Assembly (NCBI RefSeq): GCF_003269295.1
Contig: NZ_QLTT01000001.1
Span: forward strand, 81,635-145,634
Source: Lentzea atacamensis
Lineage (GTDB): Bacteria; Actinomycetota; Actinomycetes; Mycobacteriales; Pseudonocardiaceae
DNA: 64,000 nt
Reading direction: 5' to 3'
The position numbers and the translations under genes were made by a program. This document shows positions 1-8,393 of the stretch, piece after piece (the stretch's first letter is position 1; each line of letters begins with the position of its first letter). The notes beneath the pieces are model-generated. The model was given only the letters and a program-made list of their open reading frames with translations. It made no database searches and had not been told where the DNA came from.

Positions 1-2
1 GC

Positions 3-917
3 CGGACGGGTCTGCGAGTGTCCGAGTTGTTGCTGGGCACCATGGCGTTGCGGTCGGAGGAGGAGGCGCGGCGGGTGCTCGACGTGTACGCCGATGCCGG
101 TGGGAACTTCCTGGACACGGCTTCGGCTTACGGGGAGAGCGAGGAGGTCCTCGGTGTGGTGATGGAGCGGCGGGACCGGTTCGTCGTGGCGACGAAGTAC
201 ACGTTGTCACGGGACGTGCGGGATCCGAACGCGGGCGGGAACCACCGCAAGAACCTGGTGCTGTCGCTGGAGCGGAGTTTGCGGCGGCTGCGGACGGACT
301 ACGTGGACGTGTTGTGGGTGCACCTGTGGGATCGCCACACGCCGGTCGAGGAGACGATGCGGGCGTTGGACGACGTGGTGCGGGCGGGGAAGGTGCTCTA
401 CGTCGGGGTGTCGGACGCGCCGTCGTGGTTCGTGGCGCGGGCGAACACGCTGGCGGAATGGCGGGACTGGACGCCGTTCTCCGGGTTGCAGGGGCCGTAC
501 AACCTGGTGCGGCGTGACGTCGAGCGGGAGTTGTTGCCGATGGCGTCCGCGTCGGGGATCAGCGTTGCGGCGTGGGCGCCGTTGGCTCAGGGAAAGCTTT
601 CCGGCGGCACGCAACGGGCGGGGCGGCTCACCGAGCGGGAGGAGAGCGCGGCGCGGGCTGTGCGGGCGGTCGCGGAGGAGCTGGGGGCGGCGCCGGCTCA
701 GGTGGCGCTGGCGTGGGTGCGGCGCGATGGCGTGTTGCCGCTCGTCGGGGTGCGTACGCCGGAGCAGCTGGCCGGTTGTCTGGGCGAGGTTGTGCTGCCG
801 CCGGAAGCGGTCGCGCGCCTGGAGGCGGCGGCCCCGTTCGAGCGGGGCTTTCCGGCGGACTTCATCGCGGAGTGCGAGGCGAGCCCGTTCGCGTTCGGCG
901 AGGCTGTTGTCAGGTGA
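3..917 (+). CDS. Aldo/keto reductase, 5' end outside window
   Basis: NAD(P)H-dependent aldo/keto reductase that probably reduces small carbonyl compounds in the cytoplasm. The frame is open to the window edge and reads RTGLRVSELLLGTM from base 3, the usual beginning of this family a few residues after the true start, so the gene begins upstream and the GTG at 18 is not the start. Family features are the AGGNFLDTASAYG strand with the catalytic Asp and Tyr region, a KYTLS strand, and WVHLWD followed by the GVSD segment. The 3' end overlaps the convergent DUF5703 gene by 8 bases. The substrate is unknown. Confidence 0.88.
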   Translation, partial: RTGLRVSELLLGTMALRSEEEARRVLDVYADAGGNFLDTASAYGESEEVLGVVMERRDRFVVATKYTLSRDVRDPNAGGNHRKNLVLSLERSLRRLRTDYVDVLWVHLWDRHTPVEETMRALDDVVRAGKVLYVGVSDAPSWFVARANTLAEWRDWTPFSGLQGPYNLVRRDVERELLPMASASGISVAAWAPLAQGKLSGGTQRAGRLTEREESAARAVRAVAEELGAAPAQVALAWVRRDGVLPLVGVRTPEQLAGCLGEVVLPPEAVARLEAAAPFERGFPADFIAECEASPFAFGEAVVR

Positions 918-1122
918 TGAGGCCTGGCAGCAGCGAGGGCTGGCGCTTGCGGCGCAGCCAGACCTTGCGGGAGCCGTCTCCGTAGAGCAGCGTGCGGGAG
1001 AGTTCCCAGCCCGCGAACTCGGCGTGGATGGCCAGCTGCGTGGTCGCGGTGCGGCGGGAGATACCGGGCGGCAGACGCAGCGGCCGGTACTCCCAGTCCC
1101 CGTCGATCACCCCTTCGTTCAT
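910..1122 (-). CDS. DUF5703 family small protein
   Basis: Protein of 70 residues recognised as DUF5703 from WEYRPLRLPPG, the AATQLAIHAEF-like segment and the LLYGDGSRKVWLRRK tail. Function unknown. The ATG overlaps the stop of the upstream lipoprotein gene in an ATGA junction, so the two are translationally coupled. The common extension of this frame upstream to 1728 is only an open frame through the lipoprotein gene. The protein is small, basic at its C-terminus and has no signal peptide, so it is likely cytoplasmic. Confidence 0.75.
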   Translation of the reverse strand: MNEGVIDGDWEYRPLRLPPGISRRTATTQLAIHAEFAGWELSRTLLYGDGSRKVWLRRKRQPSLLPGLIT

Positions 1123-1775
1123 GGCGAGATCACCTGTATCCCTCCGTTGTCGCCGGACGTGACCGTGACGAGTCCGGTCTCCTGGTCGACGCTGACCGTG
1201 TTGGGTTGACGCACGGTGGGGAACCGGTGTTTCTCGGTCGGTTCGCCACCGGCGACGTTGAGTCCGACGACCTCGTTGCGCTCGGTGAGGGTGATCCACG
1301 CGATGTCGCGCTTGGCGTCGTAGGCGATGCCGTACGGGCTGCCGGGGACGGGGTAGCGCTGGCGCATGATCAGCGGGTTGACGGAGAACGCGATGAACTC
1401 GCCGCCGCGGGTGTCGACGACGAGCAGGCGTCCGTAGCGGTCGGCGACGCCGTTGGTGGCGCCGTCGCCCGCTCGCAGTCCGGTGCCCCTGACCTCGGCG
1501 CCCTTGTCGTCGGTGGTCATCTCGAACACCGCGCTGCGCAGCCTGTCGAGCTCGACGTTGCGGCCGTTGACCTGGAACTTCAGCGTGGTGCCGCCCTCGG
1601 TGAACGATCCTCCGGGCGTGACGTCGCCGGGGACCGTGCCGTTCTGGGCGGGGGAGTGGGCCGGTGTGGCGGCCTCGAGCGTCTCCGCGACCTGCAGAGG
1701 ATCGGACGACCCCTCGCTCTGTCCGCACGCGGCCAGCGTGGCGGTGGTCAAGAGCAGAGCAGCGAGCCGGCGCAA
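1119..1775 (-). CDS. Secreted lipoprotein, probable beta-propeller-like
   Basis: Lipoprotein of about 218 residues. I place the start at a TTG because a strong AGGAGG lies 8 bases before it and the product then begins with a compact signal peptide (RRLAALLLTTATLAAC) whose Cys would be lipidated. The mature part has repeated YGRLLVVDTRGGEFIAF, PYGIAYDAKRDIAWITLTERNEVVGL and NTVSVDQETGLVTVTSGDNGG segments, which look like blades of an NHL/YncE-type propeller. It probably sits on the outer face of the membrane; the ligand is unknown. The longer frame reaching 1988 runs into transposon sequence and is rejected. Operon with the downstream DUF5703 gene. Confidence 0.72.
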   Translation of the reverse strand: MRRLAALLLTTATLAACGQSEGSSDPLQVAETLEAATPAHSPAQNGTVPGDVTPGGSFTEGGTTLKFQVNGRNVELDRLRSAVFEMTTDDKGAEVRGTGLRAGDGATNGVADRYGRLLVVDTRGGEFIAFSVNPLIMRQRYPVPGSPYGIAYDAKRDIAWITLTERNEVVGLNVAGGEPTEKHRFPTVRQPNTVSVDQETGLVTVTSGDNGGIQVISP

Positions 1776-1851
1776 GATCGGATCCTCCTGAGGTACGTCG
1801 TGGTCTACCAGCATCCCGGAAGGGAGCTCAAAGGTCACGCAAGGGGTGGGG

Positions 1852-2793
1852 TCAACTTCTCGGCTGGAAGGACCGAGCATATGTTCGGTCCTTCCACGCG
1901 AGTCGCGTTCCTCGTTCACCACTGGCTGTGGTGAACGGGCCGCATCTACCGGCGGCTCGGACAGGCGCCGGTAAGGGCACGTTGACAAGCGCCCACGCGC
2001 GCCGTGCGCGATCCCGAATGTTCACGGCGGCGACGACGTCGGCGGGCCCAGCGAGACCGCACCGGCGACAAGAGAACGAGTCCCTGCTGGGACGGTTCGA
2101 ACGGTCGGTGTATTTGCATCTGGGACACATTTGTGAGGTGTAGCGGGCGTCTACCTGCAGCATTGGCACGCCAGCCCGGCGGGCTTTGTAGGTGATGTGC
2201 TGTTCGAGCTGGCGGAAAGGCCACGAGGACTGGATGGCTCGCTGGTGCCGATGAAGCCGTACCCGGTCGCGGATGCCCTGCAGTTCTTCCAGGGCGATGC
2301 CGCGGCCGGTGCGTTGGGCAACAGCCACGATGTCCTTGGCGATGCGATGGTTGATGTGGGTGGAGTGCCGGGCCTCGCGACGTGCGCGTGTCTTGAGGTG
2401 ACGATTCGCCGACTTTGTCCGCTTGGCCTGAAGCTCTGCGCGTTTGTGGGCATGCCAACGGCGATACCGTTGCAGCCGACGGCCCCTGAAGTTGTCCCCG
2501 TCCGACGTAGTGGCCAGATTGGTGATACCTCGGTCCACACCGATCCAGTCAGCGGGCTCGAACACCTCTGGCTCAGATACTTCGCAGGTGGCGATCAGAA
2601 ACCACGAACCGTCGCGGAACAGCAGATCCGACTCGCCTCGGCGGTGGACCCGCAGTGTTGCGAGCTGATCAGCCGAGCCGATGTGCCGGAGGTCCTTGAG
2701 CCGCCCGTCCGTGGTCCATATGGACACCGTCGCTGCCAACGCCGCCGCCTGGGCCGGCGTCGGCAGCAGCCTCACCGGCACCACCAGCTTCAC
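1852..2793 (-). pseudogene. tnpB: IS200/IS605-type TnpB with internal N-terminal deletion
   Basis: TnpB-type RuvC nuclease of the IS605 group (OrfB), ancestor-like to Cas12. RuvC motifs are present: WIGVDRG (Asp), IALEELQG (Glu) and ADVVAAVNI (Asp), with a zinc ribbon CPRC...CRRC between the last two. The N-terminal domain is broken: after KLVVPVRLLPTPAQAAALAAT the sequence jumps straight to VSIWTTDGRLKD, so roughly 90-110 residues of the wedge and recognition region found in full-length relatives are missing, in frame. I chose the GTG at 2793 because TACGAT lies 7 bases upstream and relatives begin near KLVVPV. It is probably unable to bind its guide RNA. No tnpA is nearby. Confidence 0.82.
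1866..1895. repeat. 30-bp palindrome at tnpB 3' end
   Basis: The arms GGAAGGACCGA and TCGGTCCTTCC pair perfectly over 11 bases and flank a centre that is itself almost palindromic (GCATATGT). It lies inside the last tnpB codons, where IS605-type elements carry their right-end hairpin and guide-RNA scaffold. The core CGAGCATATGTTCG also resembles a LexA (SOS) box with one mismatch, so its role is ambiguous. Confidence 0.6.
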
Positions 2794-2800
2794 GCGGGTG

Positions 2801-2822
2801 ATCGTATCGAACGCATGTTCGC
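2801..2822 (-). promoter_or_regulatory. tnpB promoter with LexA-like box
   Basis: On the minus strand, GCGAAC-ATGC-GTTCGA (2807-2822) matches the actinobacterial SOS box TCGAAC-N4-GTTCGA with one mismatch. It abuts a TACGAT -10 box (2801-2806) that lies 7 bases from the GTG start. LexA bound here would cover the polymerase site. Functional assignment is inference. Confidence 0.45.
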
Positions 2823-2857
2823 GCATGGCGTCTGCAATGGCCTGGCGCCAGTAGTGC

Positions 2858-2873
2858 AGCTATTTCTATAGCT
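2858..2873. repeat. Small AT-rich hairpin near possible IS left end
   Basis: AGCTAT-TTCT-ATAGCT is a perfect 6-bp stem with a 4-base loop in an unusually AT-rich stretch (2855-2895) between tnpB and the carbonic anhydrase gene. It could be a left-end hairpin remnant of the IS or a weak terminator for the convergent side. No decisive evidence. Confidence 0.3.
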
Positions 2874-2889
2874 TCAGTGCAGACTAAAA

Positions 2890-3570
2890 TTAAATCCCGT
2901 CAAGTCGCACGACCCTGCCCGAGCTCAAGTCATAAAAAGCCGCAACGACACCAAGGGCGCCCCTGGTCACGGCCTCGCGGATGATGACGCTGCGTTCTTG
3001 CAGGATGGCGGTGGTGCGGAGGGCTTGCTCGGCGACGCACGCGGCGAGGAACGAGCGGTCGTCGGCTCGCGGGGCGGTGGCGCGGACAGCGGGTTCGATG
3101 GTGCGGACGAGGGTGCTGATGTCGCCGGTGACGTGGCCTTTTCCGCGGACGACGTCGATGGTGGCGCTGACGGCGCCGCAGCCGGCGTGGCCGAGCACGA
3201 CGACGAGCGGCACGTGCAGGTGCTCGACGGCGTATTCGATGCTGCCGACGACGCTGGAGTCGAGGACCTCGCCGGCGGCGCGGATGGTGAAGATGTCGCC
3301 GAGGCCGTCGTCGAAGACGATCTCGGGTGGGACGCGGGAGTCCGCGCAGCCGAGGACGCAGGCGAAGGGGTGCTGGCCGTCGACGAGTTGTTCGCGCCAG
3401 TGGCCGGTGGCGTGGGGGTGGACCTGGCGGCCTTCGACGAAGCGCTGGTTGCCTTCGAGGAGGCGGTTCCAGGCGTCGTCGGCTGCTGTGGTTCCGGCGG
3501 TGGCGGCGGGTGTGGTGACCAGGGCGGTCGCGGAGAGGCCGACGAACGCGCGGCGTGTCAATCCGGGCAC
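2890..3570 (-). CDS. Secreted beta-carbonic anhydrase
   Basis: Zinc enzyme interconverting CO2 and bicarbonate. The 226-residue product has the beta-class ligands: CADSR early and GHAGCGA about 55 residues later. It begins LTRRAFVGLSATALVTTPAATAG, a twin-arginine-like signal peptide, so it probably acts outside the membrane rather than in the cytosol. The GTG start is supported by a TACGTT -10 box 7 bases upstream, giving a leaderless mRNA. A much longer open frame upstream (to 4530) is the reverse shadow of the next gene. It stands alone between tnpB and an aldo/keto reductase. Confidence 0.88.
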   Translation of the reverse strand: MPGLTRRAFVGLSATALVTTPAATAGTTAADDAWNRLLEGNQRFVEGRQVHPHATGHWREQLVDGQHPFACVLGCADSRVPPEIVFDDGLGDIFTIRAAGEVLDSSVVGSIEYAVEHLHVPLVVVLGHAGCGAVSATIDVVRGKGHVTGDISTLVRTIEPAVRATAPRADDRSFLAACVAEQALRTTAILQERSVIIREAVTRGALGVVAAFYDLSSGRVVRLDGI

Positions 3571-3629
3571 GGCGGGCAACGTAGCCCTGGTCCGTTCGGC
3601 CCAATGCTGCGGGGTTGTGCTGGAACGGT

Positions 3630-4595
3630 TCAGGGCATGGGGCGTTCGGGGTAGCCGAGTTCGACGGCGCTGACGTCGTCGAGTGCGGCCCGGATGGCGG
3701 GTGGGAGTGTCAGCTGTTCGGTTTCGAGGGAGGCGATCAGCTGGTTGGTGTCGCGGGCGCCCACCACGGGTGCGACCACTCCTGGCCGGTCGCGGACCCA
3801 GGCCAGGGCCACGCACAGCGCCGAGGTGCCGAGTCCGTCGGCGGCGGTGGCGACGGCTTGCACGATGCGGGCGGCGCGTTCGTTGCGGTGTTGTTCGACG
3901 TAGCCGGCGAAGTGCGGGGATGCGCCGCGGGAGTCCGGTGGTGTGCCGTTGCGGTACTTGCCGGTGAGGACTCCGCGGCCGAGTGGTGCCCAGGGCAGGA
4001 GTCCGATGCCGTGGTGGGCGGCGGCGGGGGCTACTTCGCGTTCGATGCCGCGTTCCAGCAGTGAGTACTCGACCTGGGTGGAGATCAGCCGGAACGTGGT
4101 GGGTGTGAGGGCGGCGGTGGCGAGTTGCCAGCCGCTGTAGTTGGAGACGCCGGCGTAGCGGACCTTGCCGGAGGTGATGGCGTGGTCGAGGGCGGACAGT
4201 GTCTCCTCGATCGGTACGCCCGCGTCCCAGGCGTGCAGTTGCCACAGGTCGATGTGGTCGATGCCGAGGCGTCGCAGTGATCCGTCCAGTGCGGTGAGGA
4301 GTGCGCCGCGTGAGGCGCCTCCGCCGAAGGGGCCTTCGGTGCGGCGGGCGACTGCTTTGGTGGCGATGACGAGTTCGTCGCGGGGGACGACTTCGCTCAG
4401 GAGGCCGCCGAGGATGCGTTCTGCTTCGCCGTCGGTGTAGACGTCGGCGGTGTCGATGAGGGTGCCGCCGGCGTCGGCGAAGGCCATGAGCTGGGTGGCG
4501 GCCTCGTCCGCGTCGGTGTCGCGGCCCCATGTCATCGTGCCCAGTGCCGTCCTGGACACGCGGAGGCCGCTGCGGCCGAGGTATCGCTGTTCCAC
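3630..4595 (-). CDS. Aldo/keto reductase
   Basis: Complete 321-residue member of the aldo/keto reductase family starting MEQRYLGRSGLRVSRTALGTM. The TIM-barrel landmarks are present: DTADVY with catalytic Asp and Tyr, IATKAV with Lys, WQLHAWD with His, YAGVSNYSG, and the cofactor loop VAPVVGARDTNQL near the C-terminus. It should use NADPH and reduce aldehydes or ketones in the cytoplasm; the natural substrate cannot be told. The GTG start lies 7 bases after a TAGCAT box, a leaderless arrangement. It is divergent from the F420-type oxidoreductase, with about 70 bases between the two starts. Confidence 0.92.
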   Translation of the reverse strand: MEQRYLGRSGLRVSRTALGTMTWGRDTDADEAATQLMAFADAGGTLIDTADVYTDGEAERILGGLLSEVVPRDELVIATKAVARRTEGPFGGGASRGALLTALDGSLRRLGIDHIDLWQLHAWDAGVPIEETLSALDHAITSGKVRYAGVSNYSGWQLATAALTPTTFRLISTQVEYSLLERGIEREVAPAAAHHGIGLLPWAPLGRGVLTGKYRNGTPPDSRGASPHFAGYVEQHRNERAARIVQAVATAADGLGTSALCVALAWVRDRPGVVAPVVGARDTNQLIASLETEQLTLPPAIRAALDDVSAVELGYPERPMP

Positions 4596-4666
4596 GTGCG
4601 CGATGCTAAGGGGTGATCATCGGCTGAGCCTGGCAATCGGTGTTACTGACCGGTAGGGTCTCGCCC

Positions 4667-5716
4667 GTGAAGCTCGGATTGAACCTCGGATACTGGGGCG
4701 CCGGCAACGACGCCGCGAACCTGGAGCTGGCCAAAGAGGCCGACCGGCTCGGCTTTTCGGTGGTGTGGGCCGCGGAGGCCTACGGCTCCGACGCGCCTAC
4801 GGTGCTCTCGTGGGTGGCCGCGCAGACCGAACGGATCGACGTCGGTAGCGCGATCTTCCAGATTCCGGCGCGGACGCCGGCGATGGCGGCGATGACCGCG
4901 GCGACGCTGGACACCCTGTCGGGTGGCCGGTTCCGCATGGGTCTCGGCGTGTCGGGTCCGCAGGTGTCGGAGGGCTGGCACGGTGTGCGGTTCGACAAGC
5001 CGCTGGCGCGCACGCGTGAGTACGTGGAGATCGTGAGGCGGGCGTTGTCCCGCGAGAAGCTGCGGTTCGAGGGTGAGCACTACACGTTGCCGCTGCCCGA
5101 CGGTCCCGGCAAGGCGTTGCAGCTGACGGTGCATCCGGTGCGTGAGCGGATCCCGATCTACCTGGCTTCGGTGGGTCCGAAGAACCTGGAGCTGACGGGC
5201 GAGATCGCGGACGGGTGGCTGGCGATCTTCTTCTCGCCGGAGTACTCCGCGGAGTCGCTGGCGAGCGTGAAGGCCGGCCGGGAGAAGGCCGGGAAGACGA
5301 TGGACGGGTTCGACGTCGTTCCGACCGTGCCGTTGATCGTCGGTGACGACTGGAAGGCGTGCGCTGACCCGGTCCGTGCCTACACCGCGCTGTACGTGGG
5401 CGGTATGGGGTCGCGTAAGCAGAACTTCTACAACAACCTGATGGTGCGCATGGGTTTCCCGGCTCAGGCCGAGGAGATCCAGGAGAAGTACCTGGCCCGC
5501 GACTACGCCGGTGCCATGGCGGCGATCCCGCTGGAGTTCCTGGACGCGACGTCGCTGCTGGGCCCGAAGGAGCGCATAGCAGACAAGATGAAGGCCCTCG
5601 CCGCCGCGGGGGTCACCACGCTGTCCGTTTCGCCGATGCTGCAAGATCTCGAGCAGGGGATCGCGGGCCTTCGCACCGCGGCCGAAGCTCTGGATCTGGC
5701 AGGAGTGGGTAGTTGA
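4667..5716 (+). CDS. F420-dependent LLM-class oxidoreductase (Rv3520c-like)
   Basis: Luciferase-like monooxygenase-fold protein of 349 residues, closest in pattern to the mycobacterial Rv3520c family of probable F420-dependent oxidoreductases ([50 protein letters not shown]). F420H2 is the expected hydride donor, by family. I set the start at the GTG giving [10 protein letters not shown]; a TAGGGT box lies 7 bases upstream. The stop TGA overlaps the TTG start of uppP (TTGA), so the two genes are translationally coupled, linking this enzyme to cell-envelope lipid recycling by position only. Confidence 0.9.
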   Translation: MKLGLNLGYWGAGNDAANLELAKEADRLGFSVVWAAEAYGSDAPTVLSWVAAQTERIDVGSAIFQIPARTPAMAAMTAATLDTLSGGRFRMGLGVSGPQVSEGWHGVRFDKPLARTREYVEIVRRALSREKLRFEGEHYTLPLPDGPGKALQLTVHPVRERIPIYLASVGPKNLELTGEIADGWLAIFFSPEYSAESLASVKAGREKAGKTMDGFDVVPTVPLIVGDDWKACADPVRAYTALYVGGMGSRKQNFYNNLMVRMGFPAQAEEIQEKYLARDYAGAMAAIPLEFLDATSLLGPKERIADKMKALAAAGVTTLSVSPMLQDLEQGIAGLRTAAEALDLAGVGS

Positions 5717-6540
5717 GCTGGTTGCAGGCTCTGGTCCTCGGACTGGTCCAAGGACTGACGGAATTCCTGCCGATTTCCAGCAGTGCGCACCTGCGCATCA
5801 CGTCGACGCTGTTCTTCGGCAACGACGCGGGCGCTTCGTTCACCGCGGTCATCCAGCTGGGTACCGAGGTGGCGGTGCTGATCTACTTCGCCAAGGACAT
5901 CGGGCGGTTCATCGGCGCCTGGTTCCGCGGCCTCTTCAGCGCGGAAGCGCGCAAGGAGAAGGACTACAAGCTCGCCTGGTACGTGATCATCGGTTCCGTG
6001 CCGATCTCCATCCTCGGTTACCTGCTGAAGGACGAGATCCGGACGTCGGCGCGCAACCTGTGGATCACGGCGACGATGCTGGTGGTGTTCGGTCTGCTGC
6101 TGGGTCTCGCCGACCAGCTCGCGAAGCACCAGCGTGACGAGCTGCGGATGAAGGACGCGATCGGGATGGGCCTGGCGCAGGCGCTGGCGCTCATCCCGGG
6201 CGTGTCGCGTTCCGGTGGCACCCTGACCGCGGGTCTGTTCCTGGGTCTGACGCGTGAGGCGGCGGCGCGGTACTCGTTCCTGCTGGCGATTCCGGCGGTG
6301 TTCGGTGCGGGGTTGTTCTCCATTCCGGACGTGCTGGAGCGCACCGGTGAGGGTGTGCAGGCGTCGATCCCGCAGATGATCGTGGCGACGCTGATCTCGT
6401 TCGTGGTGGGTTACGCCACGATCGCGTGGTTGTTGAAGTACGTGTCGAAGCACTCCTACTCGGCGTTCGTGTGGTACCGGCTGATGCTGGGCCTGGTGCT
6501 GATGGGGCTGCTGTCGATGGGATTGCTGCAACCGATCTAA
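5713..6540 (+). CDS. uppP: Undecaprenyl-diphosphatase UppP
   Basis: Integral membrane phosphatase that converts undecaprenyl diphosphate to the monophosphate carrier for peptidoglycan synthesis and confers bacitracin tolerance. The 275-residue protein shows both signature regions: [17 protein letters not shown] near the N-terminus and [12 protein letters not shown] in the second half, with several hydrophobic membrane segments. The start is a TTG overlapping the previous stop; AGGAG sits 7 bases upstream, inside the end of the oxidoreductase gene. A histidine-phosphatase gene follows after 10 bases, an order common in actinobacteria. Confidence 0.96.
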   Translation: MSWLQALVLGLVQGLTEFLPISSSAHLRITSTLFFGNDAGASFTAVIQLGTEVAVLIYFAKDIGRFIGAWFRGLFSAEARKEKDYKLAWYVIIGSVPISILGYLLKDEIRTSARNLWITATMLVVFGLLLGLADQLAKHQRDELRMKDAIGMGLAQALALIPGVSRSGGTLTAGLFLGLTREAAARYSFLLAIPAVFGAGLFSIPDVLERTGEGVQASIPQMIVATLISFVVGYATIAWLLKYVSKHSYSAFVWYRLMLGLVLMGLLSMGLLQPI

Positions 6541-6550
6541 GGTGGGTGGC

Positions 6551-7243
6551 GTGGCCACCGTGATCCTGCTCCGACACGCTCGTTCCACCGCCAACGGTTC
6601 CGGTGTGCTCGCCGGGCGATCGCTGGGTGTCGGGTTGGACGAACGCGGGCGGGCGCAGGCCGCCGCACTCGTCGGCCGGTTGAAGGACATTCCGGTGAGC
6701 GCGGTCGTGTCGTCTCCTCTGCAGCGTTGTGAGGAGACGCTGGCGCCGTTGCTGGCGGATCGTGCCCTGGAAGCGGTCGCGGAGCCGGACGTGTCCGAAG
6801 TGGACTACGGCGCGTGGACCGGGAAGGCGCTCAAGGACCTGCTGAACGAGCCTTTGTGGGCGGTCGTGCAGCAGCATCCGTCCGCTGCGATCTTCCCGGA
6901 CGGTGAGGGGCTCGCGTTCGTGCAGGCGCGTGCGGTCGCCGCGGTGCGCGCGCACGACGCCAGGGTCACCGACGAACACGGGCCGGGCGCGGTGTGGGTG
7001 CTGTGCTCGCACGGCGATGTGATCAAGGCCATTCTCGCGGACGCGCTGGGCGTGCACCTGGACGGTTTTCAGCGCATCGTCGTCGACCCGTGTTCCATCT
7101 CCGTGGTGCAGTACACGCAGACGCGGCCGTTCGTGTTGCGCGTCAACGACAACGGTGGCGATCTGACGGGGGTGGTGCCCGCGGCGCCGCCGCAGGAGGA
7201 GCCGTCGTCGGACGCTACCGTGGGCGGCGCGACCGGGACCTGA
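6551..7243 (+). CDS. Histidine phosphatase, MSMEG_4193-like (phosphoglycerate mutase fold)
   Basis: 230-residue member of the histidine phosphatase superfamily, of the type annotated in actinobacteria as MSMEG_4193-family phosphomutase. The catalytic His is in LLRHARSTAN (RHA in place of the usual RHG), with the second His in CSHGDVIKAIL. I choose the GTG at 6551 over 6542 because it gives MATVILLRHA, as in relatives. It probably dephosphorylates a small metabolite; the substrate is unknown. It sits directly after uppP, but the DUF3090-type genes that often follow in actinobacteria are absent. The 3' end overlaps the convergent sigma gene by 29 bases. Confidence 0.88.
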   Translation: MATVILLRHARSTANGSGVLAGRSLGVGLDERGRAQAAALVGRLKDIPVSAVVSSPLQRCEETLAPLLADRALEAVAEPDVSEVDYGAWTGKALKDLLNEPLWAVVQQHPSAAIFPDGEGLAFVQARAVAAVRAHDARVTDEHGPGAVWVLCSHGDVIKAILADALGVHLDGFQRIVVDPCSISVVQYTQTRPFVLRVNDNGGDLTGVVPAAPPQEEPSSDATVGGATGT

Positions 7244-8393
7244 GGTAGCGCTGTTCCGGCACGCTCAGCGTCCGCTTCGCCGCCCGCTCGTACTCCTGCC
7301 GGGCCTGTTCGTGTTGTCCTTGCAGGTCGAGGAGATGTGCTTTCACGGCGTGGACGCGGTAGTGGTCGAGGTCCAGTGTGGAGAGTTCCTGCAGCGCCTT
7401 GTCCGGTCCGTGGACCATCGCGACCGCGACGATCCGGTTCAGCGCGACCATCGGGCCGGGAGCGATCACGGTGAGCAGCTCGTAGAGGCCGAGGATCTCG
7501 TGCCAGTCGGTGTCTTCCGCGGTCTTGGCCTCGGCGTGCACGGCCGCGATCGCCGCCTGCAGCTGGTACGGGCCGATCTCCGCGGTTTTCAGCGCTGTGC
7601 GGATGAGCTCGGTGCCCTCGGCGATGGCGTGGGCATCCCACTTCGAGCGGTCCTGTTCGGTGAGCGGGACCAGCGCGCCGTTGTCGTCGGTGCGGGCGGG
7701 CCGGCGGGCGTCGGTGAGCAGCATCAACGCCAGCAACCCGGTGACCTCGCCGTCGTCGGGCCTCCTGCGATGGAGTTGCCGGGTCAGGCGGATCGCTTCG
7801 GCGGTGAGGTCGACGCGGACGAGGTCGTCTCCGGAGCTCGCGGTGGAGCCCTCGGTGAAGATCAGGTAGAGCACGTGCAGGACCGCCGTCAGGTCCTGCG
7901 GCGCCCGGAACTTCGCGCCTTTGATCTTCTGCTTCGCGCGGCTGATCCGTTGCGCCACAGTCGCTTCCGGTACGAGGAACGCCCGCGCGATCTCCGCGGT
8001 GGTGAGACCTCCGACCGCGCGGAGCGTGAGCGCGATCTGCGAGGCCGTCGTGAGGCTCTCGTGGCAGCACAACGCCAGGATTGTGAGCGTGTCGTCCTGC
8101 GCGGGCGCCGGATCCGGCGGGGGAGGCGTGAGCGCGACGACTTTCTCCTCGCGCTGGCGCCGTGCCGTGTCGGACCGGTACTGCTCGATCCACCGGCGGC
8201 TCGCCGCGGTGATCAGCCAGCCCTTGGGGTTGTCCGGGACGCCCTCGACCGGCCACTGCTGTGCTGCGCCGAGCAGTGCTTCCTGCACGGCGTCCTCGCA
8301 CACGTCGAACTGCCCGTGGCGGCGGACGAGCACGCCGAGGACCTGCGGCGCCAGTTCGCGCAGCAGGCCCTCGATCTCTGGCGTGAGCCTCAC
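7215..8393 (-). CDS. ECF42-type RNA polymerase sigma factor
   Basis: Extracytoplasmic-function sigma factor of 392 residues, about twice the length of a simple ECF sigma. Region 2 (LVRRHGQFDVCEDAVQEALL to WLITAASRRWIEQYR) and region 4 (ALTLRAVGGLTTAEIARAFLVPEATVAQRI) are followed by a long alpha-helical extension with TPR-like character, as in ECF42. No anti-sigma gene adjoins; instead it is coupled by a GTGA overlap to a YCII gene, the standard ECF42 partner. The GTG start gives MRLTPEIEGLL. Transcription probably comes from the ECF-like promoter at 8814-8841, implying autoregulation. Confidence 0.92.
   Translation of the reverse strand: MRLTPEIEGLLRELAPQVLGVLVRRHGQFDVCEDAVQEALLGAAQQWPVEGVPDNPKGWLITAASRRWIEQYRSDTARRQREEKVVALTPPPPDPAPAQDDTLTILALCCHESLTTASQIALTLRAVGGLTTAEIARAFLVPEATVAQRISRAKQKIKGAKFRAPQDLTAVLHVLYLIFTEGSTASSGDDLVRVDLTAEAIRLTRQLHRRRPDDGEVTGLLALMLLTDARRPARTDDNGALVPLTEQDRSKWDAHAIAEGTELIRTALKTAEIGPYQLQAAIAAVHAEAKTAEDTDWHEILGLYELLTVIAPGPMVALNRIVAVAMVHGPDKALQELSTLDLDHYRVHAVKAHLLDLQGQHEQARQEYERAAKRTLSVPEQRYLRSRSRRPR

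Noticed and set aside
1776..1988. N-terminal extension of the lipoprotein gene into tnpB
   Set aside because: The TTG at 1775 has a strong AGGAGG at ideal distance and yields a proper signal peptide; the extension overlaps the tnpB 3' palindrome.
2890..4530. One 546-codon minus-strand frame covering carbonic anhydrase and part of the aldo/keto reductase
   Set aside because: Only the C-terminal 226 codons look like protein; the rest is Arg/Pro-rich shadow of the reductase gene, which has its own start at 4595.
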